The notes under the pieces were generated by a model. That model searched no databases. It was not told the origin of the DNA and saw nothing but the letters and a program-made list of their open reading frames with translations. The position numbers were made by a program, and so were the translations under genes. Below are positions 47,901 to 58,057 of a stretch of 64,000 nucleotides of DNA, in pieces. The stretch's first letter is position 1. Each line of letters begins with the position of its first letter. The stretch is taken from contig NZ_HE997181.1 of NCBI RefSeq assembly GCF_000312425.1, positions 3,012,729 to 3,076,728 of the forward strand, given 5' to 3'. This DNA is from Reyranella massiliensis 521 (GTDB taxonomy: Bacteria > Pseudomonadota > Alphaproteobacteria > Reyranellales > Reyranellaceae).

Positions 47901-47904
<4 letters not shown>
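47674..47904 (-). CDS. Small two-helix membrane protein (2TM domain)
   Basis: A 76-residue protein with charged N-terminal part ([16 protein letters not shown]) followed by two hydrophobic helices ([19 protein letters not shown] and [19 protein letters not shown]) and a basic tail. This matches the 2TM domain found in diverse bacteria; function is unknown. The GTG used here overlaps the pccB stop by 4 bp; an ATG at 47886 is an alternative. It lies between pccB and pccA (2 bp before), so it is in the carboxylase operon. Confidence 0.75.
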
Positions 47905-49433
<1,529 letters not shown>

Positions 49434-49484
49434 TCGTATCTCCGGCCCCTTGCCAGCAGTTTTCGGCCAATATCGCGACCACGT

Positions 49485-50357
49485 CTAGCGGAGGAAACGC
49501 TTCTCGTTGTCCTTGACCGCGCTCATACCCTGTAGTTCGAAAACCTCGTCGACCGTGGCGATCCGGCTTTCCACGCCATGGATGCCGCCTTCCTTGCGGA
49601 TCTGCGCAAAGGTCGCCCGCATCGCGCCCACCGACGCGCGAATTGCATGGTTGCCCCAGATCAGCAGGCCGACCTTCTTCAGCTCCTTCACGCGCGCCAC
49701 CGTCATCTGCGGATAGGCCGTCGGCACCAGCGCGATCGGCGCCTTGCCATCCCAGGCGCGCACGAAGGCCTCGATCTCGTCCGGCGTCTTCTGCTTGGAG
49801 TGCACCAGGATCATGTCGGCGCCCGCCGCCTCGTAGGCCCGAGCCCGCTTCAGCGCTTCTTCCTGGCCGAGGCCCGCGATCAACGCTTCCGTGCGTGCAA
49901 CGATCACCAGGTCGGGATCGCGGCGTGCGGCGCGCGCCGCTTCGATCTTGCCCTGGAACTCCTCGATGCGGACCATGTCCTGGCGGCCACCGGCGATCAG
50001 GCTGGTGACCTTGGGAAAGCTCTTGTCCTCCATCACGATCACGGCGGCGCCGGCGCGCTCATACTGCTCGACGGCGTAGAGCACGTTGATGGCGTTGCCG
50101 AAGCCGGTGTCGATATCGGCCACCACCGGCAGGCCGGAGCGATCGGCCATGGCGCGTGTCATGTCGAGGTGCTGGGTCATCGATACGACGCTGACATCCG
50201 GCACACCGTACATGGCCGACAGCTCGAAGCCGCTGGCCCAGATCGCATCGAAGCCCGCTTCCGCGGCAAGCATGGCCGAGAGCGGGCTGTGCGATGCCAT
50301 GGCCTCGACGAGCCCCTTCTCGGCAAGCACGTCGCGAAACTTCCTGCCTGGCGTCAT
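49485..50357 (-). CDS. PEP mutase/isocitrate lyase superfamily protein, phosphonopyruvate-hydrolase-like
   Basis: A 290-residue TIM-barrel enzyme. The catalytic lid motif reads EDKSFPKVTSLIAGGRQDM: PEP mutases usually have FPKxNS there, while phosphonopyruvate hydrolase has FPKxTS. Other parts are VVADIDTGFGNAINVLYAVE (metal-binding Asp), ARTEALIAGLGQEEALKRA, HSKQKTPDEIEAFV and WGNHAIRASVGAMRATFAQI, which strongly recall phosphonopyruvate hydrolase, an enzyme cutting the C-P bond to pyruvate and phosphate. Oxaloacetate decarboxylase or another lyase remains possible. The ATG overlaps the ATP12 stop by 4 bp. No other phosphonate genes are visible. Confidence 0.85.
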   Translation of the reverse strand: MTPGRKFRDVLAEKGLVEAMASHSPLSAMLAAEAGFDAIWASGFELSAMYGVPDVSVVSMTQHLDMTRAMADRSGLPVVADIDTGFGNAINVLYAVEQYERAGAAVIVMEDKSFPKVTSLIAGGRQDMVRIEEFQGKIEAARAARRDPDLVIVARTEALIAGLGQEEALKRARAYEAAGADMILVHSKQKTPDEIEAFVRAWDGKAPIALVPTAYPQMTVARVKELKKVGLLIWGNHAIRASVGAMRATFAQIRKEGGIHGVESRIATVDEVFELQGMSAVKDNEKRFLR

Positions 50358-51082
50358 GCTTCCCCCCTGGTGCGCAGCCGCGTGTCTTCCAGCAGCTCGA
50401 GGAACCGGGCGCCTGCCGCAATGTCGTTGCGCACGCCGGTCCGCCGCTCGACCGCAATGGGATCGTCGCCCCAGCGTTCGACTTGATAGAGGTCGTCGAG
50501 CTGGGCGGCCGCAAACGCTTCTTCCGCCGTGAGGCGTCGCTCCGCGACGGCGAGCGCCACGATCAGCGAGCCGGCGATGTGCGTGAGATTGTAGAGTGAG
50601 GACAGAGCCATATCGCCATGCGCCGCCACGGCCGCCCGCAGAGCTACAAGTGCCTCGGCAGGCTGTTGCACGAACGACATGTTTTCGACCACGGTAAGCC
50701 GTGCGCCGTAGCGTTCGGCCGCCCAGTCGAGAAGCGGCTGCCACGTCGTCATCTGGCGCTCGACCAGGCTCGACGGATCGGACGCGCGATAGCACAGCAG
50801 GTCGGAGCCCGCGTACTTGGCGGTGTCGTCGATCACCTGCTCGCGCTGCCCTGGCACGCGATCGAGGCCGGTCGCGGCAAGACGGGTCAACGGCAGGAGG
50901 CCGGTCTTGATTTCCTCTTTCTCAGGCACCCCCGCCCATTCGCCGGCGATGGCCTCGGCCAGGGCGCGCGTCGGCACGACCAGCACGGCCTTGGCTGGCG
51001 TCCGCATGGGCCTGCCGTCGAGCAGCACGCGAAAGCCACCGTCGCAAGCGTCGACCGCCGTTTCCTTGTAGAAGCGCTTCAT
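50354..51082 (-). CDS. ATP12 family F1-ATPase assembly chaperone
   Basis: A 242-residue protein like mitochondrial ATP12, which protects the F1 alpha subunit during assembly. The start RFYKETAVDACDGGFRVLLD, AIAGEWAGVPEKEEIKTGLL, the conserved DLLCYRASDPSSLVERQ, and ERYGARLTVVENMSFVQQP are typical. These proteins are restricted to alphaproteobacteria and mitochondria, supporting the taxonomic call. Start after ggatgaag context; the stop overlaps the next gene by 4 bp. Confidence 0.94.
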   Translation of the reverse strand: MKRFYKETAVDACDGGFRVLLDGRPMRTPAKAVLVVPTRALAEAIAGEWAGVPEKEEIKTGLLPLTRLAATGLDRVPGQREQVIDDTAKYAGSDLLCYRASDPSSLVERQMTTWQPLLDWAAERYGARLTVVENMSFVQQPAEALVALRAAVAAHGDMALSSLYNLTHIAGSLIVALAVAERRLTAEEAFAAAQLDDLYQVERWGDDPIAVERRTGVRNDIAAGARFLELLEDTRLRTRGEA

Positions 51083-51212
51083 CCAGCTCGGCTTGGTTCA
51101 GAGTCAGGGGCCACGATGCGAAATCCCGTTTCCCCGGCTCCGCATGTGGCGACGGGATTACACGCCTGCCCCTGCCGACGACAAGACCCTCGGACGGGGA
51201 CACGGGCCGATG

Positions 51213-53237
51213 TCAGCGGCTCTGACTGCGCTGCGGACGGGGAGTCTGGGAGTGCGTCGGGCGACTCGCTCGTTGCCGCACGTCGGATGAAGGAACCGGA
51301 AGCTGTGCCCGCAGGCCCGGACGCAGGGCTTCCAGCCTCGGCGCCAACACCGCGCAAGCGTTTGCACCGGCCTGGCGCGCCGCCTGCGCGAGTTGTGCGA
51401 CCAGGCTTGGTATCGGGCCACCGCCCACCAACAGTTTGGAAAGACCGGGTTCGAGCGCACTCGCCGTGGGGCGCCCGGCGCCGCCCTTGATGCGCATCGG
51501 CGAGGCAAGCGCGGCCCCCTGGGCATCACGCGCTTCCGGCGCGACGATGAACTCCCACCCTTCGGTCCTCATCTGGACATAGCCGCCGCCGATCAGCACC
51601 GCCCGCGGCGTATCGACGACGATCCGCCGGAGGTTGGCGACACCGCTGCTCACGTCGAAACGGCCAGCGATGCAATTGAACGGCACGCCGGCATCGGTCC
51701 CGCCCAGAAGCTGCTGGGTCTCCAGCGGCCAGCTCGTCAGTTGACTACGCGGCCAAACGCCCTTGGCGATCGCGATGTCGACCGAACCGCTTGCCGAGTT
51801 CAATGCATCTCGCGTCGTGCGGCCACTGCCGCGCAGGCGCAGATCGATATCGGCGACGGCGTCGCGCAGGCCGAGATCGAGGCCCAGCAGCGAGGAGAGT
51901 TCCCCCAGCGAAACCCGATTGGCCGACGCCGTCAGGGTCGTCTGCCCGAGCCGCCCCGCCGGATCGTAGACGAGATCGACGCCGGCCGAGCCACCGCCGA
52001 CCGTTCCCGCCGCCCTGAACGTGAACCGCGTCTCGCCCGACGACAGGGTGACGGAGGCGTTCTGCATTTTTGCGCCGAGACCCACCACCTCGCCCAGCCG
52101 GACCGTGACCGAGAGAGCCGAACGGCCGAGCCAGCTTGCCGAAAAGGGCGTGGATGGAATGAGCCTCTGCTGCACGGGCGAGGTCGCCGCCGGCGGTGCG
52201 GCAACGACGGGCGGTGCACGCAACTCCGAGACATCCAGGCGGCTGATATCGGCATTTACCGCAATGGTCGCAGTGCCCTTGCGGTCGTGGCGGAAGAGCG
52301 CCTCGCCGACCATCTCGCTCGAACCGACCTTGAGGGTCTGTACTTCGACCTTGAAGCCGTTGCGCTGCGTCGAGGCCTTGGTGTTTATCGAATAAGGTCC
52401 ACCGGCCGGCACAGGCAGCCGGACGTAAGGACCTAAAACCGAGACATCGGGACCATCGGCGTTGATCTGAAGGCTGGTCCCCTTCACGCCGACGCCGCCC
52501 TTGATGGCGATCTTTCCACCGCCAAAGCCACCCTGCAGGTCGATATTGCCAGGCAGGCCGCGCATCCAGCCCTCGAACGAACCGGCCGTGCCCGTGAGTT
52601 CAAGGGGAACGGCTTGCGGGGCGGAGAAGCGACCTTCGATCTGCAGTGTCTGGTTGGGCGCCGGCGACTTGAAGGTGGCGCTCGCAACTTCGATCACCGC
52701 CGGGGGCCGCCCGGCTCCTTCCGAGATCGTAAGGACCGAGTCCTTCACCTCGATGCTGTTGATCCATGGGAACACCGGCGTAGTGCGCAGGCGCAGCGAA
52801 CGGTTCTCGGCCGGATGCGGTCCCGAGCCGTCGGGCGGCGGCAGCATCTCGAGGTTGGCATCGCCGATCTCGTTACGCTCGACCAGAATGTCGGCGCCTT
52901 CCAGCACGATGCGGCCGATCTTCACTTCGCCCAGAAGCAGCGAGAATGGGTCGAGGAAGAGCGTCATCTTCCTCACGCGGGCCAGGTCGGGGCGCGATCC
53001 CCAGGGTGCATTGGAGAGCGTCACGCCTTCAGCGACCATCGCGGGCTCGCTGCCCAGCTTGATGCTCAGCGGCACCCGCGCCGCGAGCTCGCGGCCGGTC
53101 ACTTTTCGAAGCTGCTCGGTCAGCCGGCTCTGATAGCGCGACAGATCGCGCGTGGCCGCCCAAATCACGCCGGCGACCGCGGTGATCGGCACCGCTGCTG
53201 CCACAATCCAGGCGAGCCGCCTCCAGGGAATCCGCAT
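51213..53237 (-). CDS. AsmA family protein
   Basis: A 674-residue inner-membrane anchored protein with one N-terminal helix (LAWIVAAAVPITAVAGVIWA) and a long periplasmic beta-rich region. The AsmA N domain is seen in IKLGSEPAMVAEGVTLSNAP, FSLLLGEVKIGRIVLEGADI, and a C-terminal AsmA-like region with NCIAGRFDVSSGVANLRRIV. AsmA-like proteins link inner and outer membranes and are linked to phospholipid transport. The last 25 residues are rich in Arg, Ser, Gln and Pro. It follows rluA by 16 bp. Confidence 0.9.
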   Translation of the reverse strand: MRIPWRRLAWIVAAAVPITAVAGVIWAATRDLSRYQSRLTEQLRKVTGRELAARVPLSIKLGSEPAMVAEGVTLSNAPWGSRPDLARVRKMTLFLDPFSLLLGEVKIGRIVLEGADILVERNEIGDANLEMLPPPDGSGPHPAENRSLRLRTTPVFPWINSIEVKDSVLTISEGAGRPPAVIEVASATFKSPAPNQTLQIEGRFSAPQAVPLELTGTAGSFEGWMRGLPGNIDLQGGFGGGKIAIKGGVGVKGTSLQINADGPDVSVLGPYVRLPVPAGGPYSINTKASTQRNGFKVEVQTLKVGSSEMVGEALFRHDRKGTATIAVNADISRLDVSELRAPPVVAAPPAATSPVQQRLIPSTPFSASWLGRSALSVTVRLGEVVGLGAKMQNASVTLSSGETRFTFRAAGTVGGGSAGVDLVYDPAGRLGQTTLTASANRVSLGELSSLLGLDLGLRDAVADIDLRLRGSGRTTRDALNSASGSVDIAIAKGVWPRSQLTSWPLETQQLLGGTDAGVPFNCIAGRFDVSSGVANLRRIVVDTPRAVLIGGGYVQMRTEGWEFIVAPEARDAQGAALASPMRIKGGAGRPTASALEPGLSKLLVGGGPIPSLVAQLAQAARQAGANACAVLAPRLEALRPGLRAQLPVPSSDVRQRASRPTHSQTPRPQRSQSR

Positions 53238-53253
53238 GCCGCCCGATTCTCGC

Positions 53254-54282
53254 TCAAACACCGTCCGTAGAGAAGCCCAATGCCTCAACGGTGCGGCGGA
53301 AGTGAGGTGGCAGCTCCGCTTCGGCCCTCAGTTCACCTCTGCCCGAAGGATGCGGCAGCGTCAGCCGACGGGCGTGAAGGTGGAGACGCCGCGCATCGGC
53401 GACCGCCGCCAGCAGCGCTTCCTCGCCGCCGTACTTGCGATCGCCCAGGATCGGACAACCGATTTCGGCACAGTGTACGCGAAGCTGATGCGTACGGCCG
53501 GTGCGCGGCCAGAGCGCAAGCAAGGCGGCGCGTTTGCCGATCCTGTCGATCTCCCGGAAATGAGTCAGCGCCTTCTGGCCGTTTTCCTCGTCGACTTGCA
53601 TCAGCTCGCGGTCGCGGGCTCCGGGTCGCTTGGCGAGCGGCAAGTCGATCGTGCCTTCCTTACGCGGCGGCACGCCGACGACGACCGCCCAGTAGAGCTT
53701 CTCGGTCTCGCGGTCGCGGAACGACTCGGCCAGCCGCTTGGCCGCCTGCCCGGTGCGGGCGATCAGCAGCAGGCCGCTCGTATCCTTGTCCAGCCGATGG
53801 ACGAGGCGTGGCCGATCTTCATAGCCGAAACGCAGCGCATCGAGCATGCCATCGACATGCTTTTCGGTGCCGCTGCCGCCCTGGACCGCCAGCCCCGGCG
53901 GCTTGTTGAGGACGATCACATGGTCGTCGCGATGGATCACCATGCGCTGGATTTCCGCGGCATCGCGATCGGAGACTGCCGGAGCTGCCCGCGCTGCCCG
54001 CGGCTTGGGCAGCGGCGAGGCCGACACGCCGGGCGGCAGGCGGATGGACTGGCCCGGCTCGACACGATCCTTGCCCTCGGCACGCTTGCCGTCGATCCGG
54101 ACCTGGCCGGTGCGCAGGAGCTTCTGCAGCGCGCCGTGGCTCAGCTCGGGAAAATGCCTTTGGAACCAGCGATCGAGGCGCAGCCCCGCTTCATCGCCGG
54201 AGACGGTACGAAGCTGGACTTGGGCCCGGGTCTGGGCCCCGGTTTGGACACGGGTGCTGCCGGCGGCGGGGCGATCGCTCAT
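53254..54282 (-). CDS. RluA family 23S rRNA pseudouridine synthase
   Basis: A 342-residue enzyme with an S4 RNA-binding domain (RLDRWFQRHFPELSHGALQK) and a catalytic domain with HRLDKDTSGLLLIARTGQAA, where Asp attacks the uracil. The motif LNKPPGLAVQGGSGTEKHVD and RTGRTHQLRVHCAEIG confirm the RluC/RluD type. The N-terminal 25 residues are Gln/Ser/Thr rich. It starts the minus-strand run to pccA; the next gene on the other strand begins 35 bp away. Confidence 0.95.
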   Translation of the reverse strand: MSDRPAAGSTRVQTGAQTRAQVQLRTVSGDEAGLRLDRWFQRHFPELSHGALQKLLRTGQVRIDGKRAEGKDRVEPGQSIRLPPGVSASPLPKPRAARAAPAVSDRDAAEIQRMVIHRDDHVIVLNKPPGLAVQGGSGTEKHVDGMLDALRFGYEDRPRLVHRLDKDTSGLLLIARTGQAAKRLAESFRDRETEKLYWAVVVGVPPRKEGTIDLPLAKRPGARDRELMQVDEENGQKALTHFREIDRIGKRAALLALWPRTGRTHQLRVHCAEIGCPILGDRKYGGEEALLAAVADARRLHLHARRLTLPHPSGRGELRAEAELPPHFRRTVEALGFSTDGV

Positions 54283-54317
54283 GGCGCGCAACCTAAGGGA
54301 CAAGCTAAACAGGGTCC

Positions 54318-55211
54318 ATGGAATCGGTGTCGTTCGATACGCTGACGTTCGACCATCCCGCGGCCTGCCGGCCCGCGACCTTGAGCGCAAGCCTCCATCT
54401 GCCCGAGCGGGCGGCGGGTCCCTCCTCCTGCATGGTGCTCCTGACCAGCAGCGCCGGCGTCCAGCGTCACCGCGAGCACTACTACGCCGATCTCCTCAAT
54501 CAGGCGGGCGTCGCGGCGCTGATCATCGACAGCTTCACCGGGCGGGGCGTGCGGCGTACCGTCGCCGACCAGACCCTGGTCTCTGCCGCCCAGATGGAAG
54601 GCGACGCGTTTGCGGCCCTTGCGCTGTTGCGCCGCGATCCGCGCATCGACCCGGTGCGAATCGGAATCATGGGCGTTTCCAAGGGCGGCGTCGCGACGCT
54701 GAATGCCGCCATCGCCGTGCGCCAGCACTGGCGCAACGGCTTCCCTCACCTCTTCGACCTGCATGTCGCGATCTGTCCTGGCGCCACGGCGCAGCATCGC
54801 GACCCGACCACGCATGGCCGGCCGATGTTTCTGATGCTGGCGGCGCGCGACGACTACACGCCGGCAGAACTCGCCGTGGAGTACGCCTCCCGCATGCGGA
54901 CCGCCGGCAACGAGCGCATCAAGGTGAAAGTCTATGGCGCCGCCCATCATGGCTGGGAATCGATCGGGCCGGTCTTCGACATCAAGGACGCCGAGAACTG
55001 GTCGTGCTGCCGGAACTTCATCGAGGATGACGGGCGCCACTTCGTGCCCTCCCTCGGCCTGTCGTTGAGCGAACCGGAATTCCAGGCATGGGCGCGACTG
55101 CATTGCGTTACGCGCGGCGCGCGCGCCGGCGGCGGGACTGTGGCTCTAAAGCAACGCGCAAGTGCTGATTTTATTGACTTTCTGAGGGTTCACGGCTTCG
55201 CAGACCGATAG
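54318..55211 (+). CDS. Dienelactone hydrolase-like alpha/beta hydrolase
   Basis: A 297-residue cytosolic hydrolase. The nucleophile elbow is GIMGVSKGGVATLNAA (Ser), Asp is in MLAARDDYTPAELAV and His in VYGAAHHGWESIGPV, completing the triad. It belongs to the dienelactone hydrolase-like group, which acts on esters, lactones or polyketide-like substrates. A Cys pair (WSCCRNF) occurs late. The substrate is unknown. It is divergent from rluA and 32 bp before the L,D-transpeptidase, which may be co-transcribed. Confidence 0.82.
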   Translation: MESVSFDTLTFDHPAACRPATLSASLHLPERAAGPSSCMVLLTSSAGVQRHREHYYADLLNQAGVAALIIDSFTGRGVRRTVADQTLVSAAQMEGDAFAALALLRRDPRIDPVRIGIMGVSKGGVATLNAAIAVRQHWRNGFPHLFDLHVAICPGATAQHRDPTTHGRPMFLMLAARDDYTPAELAVEYASRMRTAGNERIKVKVYGAAHHGWESIGPVFDIKDAENWSCCRNFIEDDGRHFVPSLGLSLSEPEFQAWARLHCVTRGARAGGGTVALKQRASADFIDFLRVHGFADR

Positions 55212-55243
55212 ACGAATCAAGCGTTCGCGGCTATACCTCCGGT

Positions 55244-56737
55244 GTGATTCGCTCCTACTTTCTCGCCGTTTCTCTGGCGCTCGTGTCCTCCCTGATGGGG
55301 ACCTCTTCCACCTACGCCACCGACCTGTTGTGGACCGGATCAGGGGCCGCCACCGCCCGCTCCGAGGCTCTGCTGAAGGCCCTGCGCTCCGCTTCCGACC
55401 ATGGGCTCGATCCCACCTGGTATGGAATCGCCGAGGTCGAAAAGGCACTGGCGCCAGGCGCCGATCAGGCAGCAGCGGAGGCTTTGCTGACGGCGGCTTT
55501 CGTCGCCTATGCGAGCGACGTCTCAACCGGCCGCGTCCGCGCCAATCGCGTCGACAAGGATATCGACATCATCCAGCGCAAGGTCGAGAAGGCCGACCTC
55601 CTGAAGGCCGCGGCCGAGGCTACCGATTTTGCCGCCTATCTCGACTCCTTGCCGCCCAAGGGGGACTACCCGGCCTTGCAGAAGGCTCTGGCGACATGGC
55701 GCGACAAACGCGGCAAGGTCAGCTTCACCCCGATCCCCGACGGCCAGGCATTGAAGCCCGGCATGATTGATCCGCGCGTCAGCATGCTGCGCAAGCGTCT
55801 CGTCGAACTCGACTTCGCCGTTCCCGAACCCACCGCCGGTGCTGTCGTCGATCTCTATGACGATGCGCTGGTCGACCTGATCAAGTCGTACCAGGAAATG
55901 AAGGGCCTCTCGGTCGACGGCGTCATCGGCGCCAAGACCATCCGGTCGCTGAACACGACCATCGACGAGCGTATCGAGCAGATCGTCGCCAATCTCGAGC
56001 GCCGGCGCTGGCTGCCCGCCGATCTCGGTAGTCGCTATGTGTTCGTGAATACCGGCGACTATTCGATGATCTTCGTCAATGAGGGCAAGCTTGCCTTCCA
56101 GAGCCTGGTCATCGTCGGCACGCCGAAGGATCCGACGCCCGAGATCCAGTCGATCATGCGCGGCTTCCAAACCAATCCCTACTGGACGGTACCGACCTCG
56201 ATCTCCGGCGAGGAATACCTGCCGATGCTGCGCCGCGATCCCAACGCGCTGGCCGCCAGCGGCTTCAAGATCTTCGCGAACTGGAGCGACGATACCGAGC
56301 TCGATCCGTACAGCGTGGACTGGCACTCGATCCACCCCAAGGCCTTCCCCTATCGCATCCGCCAGGAACCCGGCGCCGGGAACGCCCTGGGCTACATCTT
56401 CTTCCCGTTCGCCAACAAGTACGGCATCTACATGCACGACACGGCGAGCCGCTGGCTGTTCACCGAAGGCAGCCGCAACTTTAGCCACGGCTGCATCCGC
56501 CTGCAAAACCCGCTCGACTTCGTCGAGAAGGTCTTCAACGGCAAGAACAACTTCAGCAAGGACCGGGTGCGGGCGGTGATCGAAGCGGGCCAGCAGGCGC
56601 ACTACACCTTCCCCGAGCAGGTCACGCTCTACGTGACCTATCGTACCGTGACCGCCAACGCCGATGGCGTGCCGGTCTTCAGGGATGACGTCTACGGTCG
56701 CGACCGCCGCGTCGCCCGGGCGATGAAGAAGCCCTAG
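55244..56737 (+). CDS. L,D-transpeptidase (YcbB/LdtD type)
   Basis: A 497-residue exported enzyme that forms 3-3 cross-links in peptidoglycan. A Sec-like signal (GTG start; VIRSYFLAVSLALVSSLMGT) is followed by an N-terminal scaffold domain, a peptidoglycan-binding domain (VSMLRKRLVELDFAVPEP, LSVDGVIGAKTIRSLN), and the YkuD catalytic domain ending in the motif HDTASRWLFTEGSRNFSHGC, with Cys nucleophile in SHGCIRLQN. It overlaps the convergent rarA by 4 bp. Confidence 0.92.
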   Translation: MIRSYFLAVSLALVSSLMGTSSTYATDLLWTGSGAATARSEALLKALRSASDHGLDPTWYGIAEVEKALAPGADQAAAEALLTAAFVAYASDVSTGRVRANRVDKDIDIIQRKVEKADLLKAAAEATDFAAYLDSLPPKGDYPALQKALATWRDKRGKVSFTPIPDGQALKPGMIDPRVSMLRKRLVELDFAVPEPTAGAVVDLYDDALVDLIKSYQEMKGLSVDGVIGAKTIRSLNTTIDERIEQIVANLERRRWLPADLGSRYVFVNTGDYSMIFVNEGKLAFQSLVIVGTPKDPTPEIQSIMRGFQTNPYWTVPTSISGEEYLPMLRRDPNALAASGFKIFANWSDDTELDPYSVDWHSIHPKAFPYRIRQEPGAGNALGYIFFPFANKYGIYMHDTASRWLFTEGSRNFSHGCIRLQNPLDFVEKVFNGKNNFSKDRVRAVIEAGQQAHYTFPEQVTLYVTYRTVTANADGVPVFRDDVYGRDRRVARAMKKP

Positions 56738-58023
56738 CGCTTCTTCTCCCGCAGCTTCTTCCAGTATTCGAGGCGCTTCAGGATCTCGCGCTCGAAGCCG
56801 CGTTCGACCGGCTGATAGAACTCCTCGCGCGCCATGCCGTCGGGGAAATAGTTCTGGCCGGAGAAGCCATCGGCGGCATTGTGGTCGTACTCGTAGCCCT
56901 TGCCGTAACCGATCTCCTTCATGAGCTTGGTCGGCGCATTGAGAATGTGCATGGGCGGCGTCAGGGAGCCGTGGGTCTTGGCGGCGCGCTTGGCGGCGCC
57001 GAAGGCGACATAGCCCGCATTCGATTTCGGCGCGGTGCCGAGATAGATCACGGCCTGGGCGATCGCGAGTTCGCCCTCGGGAGAGCCCAGGCGGTCGTAG
57101 GTTTCCCAGGCCGCCAGGGTCTGCGTCAGCGCCTGCGGATCGGCCATGCCGATATCCTCGACGGCGAAGCGCACCAGCCGCCGGGCGATGTACTTCGGGT
57201 CCTCGCCGCCATCGAGCATGCGGGCGAACCAGTAGAGCGCGGCATCGACATCCGATCCACGCAACGACTTGTGCAGCGCGCTGATCAGGTTGTAGTGCGC
57301 TTCCTGCGCCTTGTCGTAGAGCGGCGCCCGCTTCTGCAGCAGCGTCGCGAGCCGCGACGGCGGCACCGGCCCCTTGTCCTTGAGCTGTGCCAGTTGCTCG
57401 GCGATCCCGATCAGGTAGCGGCCGTCGCCGTCGGCCATGGCGAACAACGCCTGACGGCCGGTTTCGTCGACCGGCAGAGGACGCCCCAGCGCCTCCTCGA
57501 CGCGCGTGAGCAGCGTGCCCAACGCTGTGTCGTCGAGGCGGCGCAGGACCAGGACCTGACAACGCGACAGGAGTGCCGCGTTCAGCTCGAAGGATGGGTT
57601 CTCTGTCGTGGCGCCGATCAGCGTAACGGTGCCATCCTCGACATAAGGCAAAAATCCGTCCTGCTGCGCCCGATTGAAACGATGGATCTCGTCGACGAAC
57701 AGCAGGGTGCCCTTGCCGTCCTTGCGACGCTGGCGGGCGGCCTCGAAGACGCGCCGCAAGTCGGCGACGCCGGAGAAGACGGCCGACAAGGGCTCGAAGT
57801 GCAGGTCGGTCGCTTCGGCGAGCAGGCGGGCGATCGTGGTCTTGCCGCAGCCCGGTGGCCCCCACAGGATCAGCGAGCCGAGCTTGCGTACCGCCAGCAT
57901 GCGGCCGAGCGGGCCTTCGGGGCCCAGCAGATGATCCTGCCCCAGGATCTCGCCCAACACCTTGGGCCGCAAGCGTTCGGCCAGCGGTGTCGGGGCGAGT
58001 GAGGCGAAGAGTTCAGCCGGCAC
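56734..58023 (-). CDS. rarA: Replication-associated recombination protein RarA/MgsA
   Basis: A 429-residue AAA+ ATPase of the clamp-loader type, associated with stalled forks. It shows LAERLRPKVLGEILGQDHLL, Walker A GPPGCGKTTIARLLAE, Walker B FVDEIHRFNRAQQDGFLPYV, sensor TENPSFELNAALLSRCQVL, and the C-terminal MgsA domain with HDAYNHNAADG-like YDHNAADGFSGQNYFPDGM. It is 34 bp after the Deg protease gene on the same strand. Confidence 0.95.
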   Translation of the reverse strand: MPAELFASLAPTPLAERLRPKVLGEILGQDHLLGPEGPLGRMLAVRKLGSLILWGPPGCGKTTIARLLAEATDLHFEPLSAVFSGVADLRRVFEAARQRRKDGKGTLLFVDEIHRFNRAQQDGFLPYVEDGTVTLIGATTENPSFELNAALLSRCQVLVLRRLDDTALGTLLTRVEEALGRPLPVDETGRQALFAMADGDGRYLIGIAEQLAQLKDKGPVPPSRLATLLQKRAPLYDKAQEAHYNLISALHKSLRGSDVDAALYWFARMLDGGEDPKYIARRLVRFAVEDIGMADPQALTQTLAAWETYDRLGSPEGELAIAQAVIYLGTAPKSNAGYVAFGAAKRAAKTHGSLTPPMHILNAPTKLMKEIGYGKGYEYDHNAADGFSGQNYFPDGMAREEFYQPVERGFEREILKRLEYWKKLREKKR

Positions 58024-58057
58024 GCTGGAAGGCTACCACGGTGCGCTCCGCCATGGG

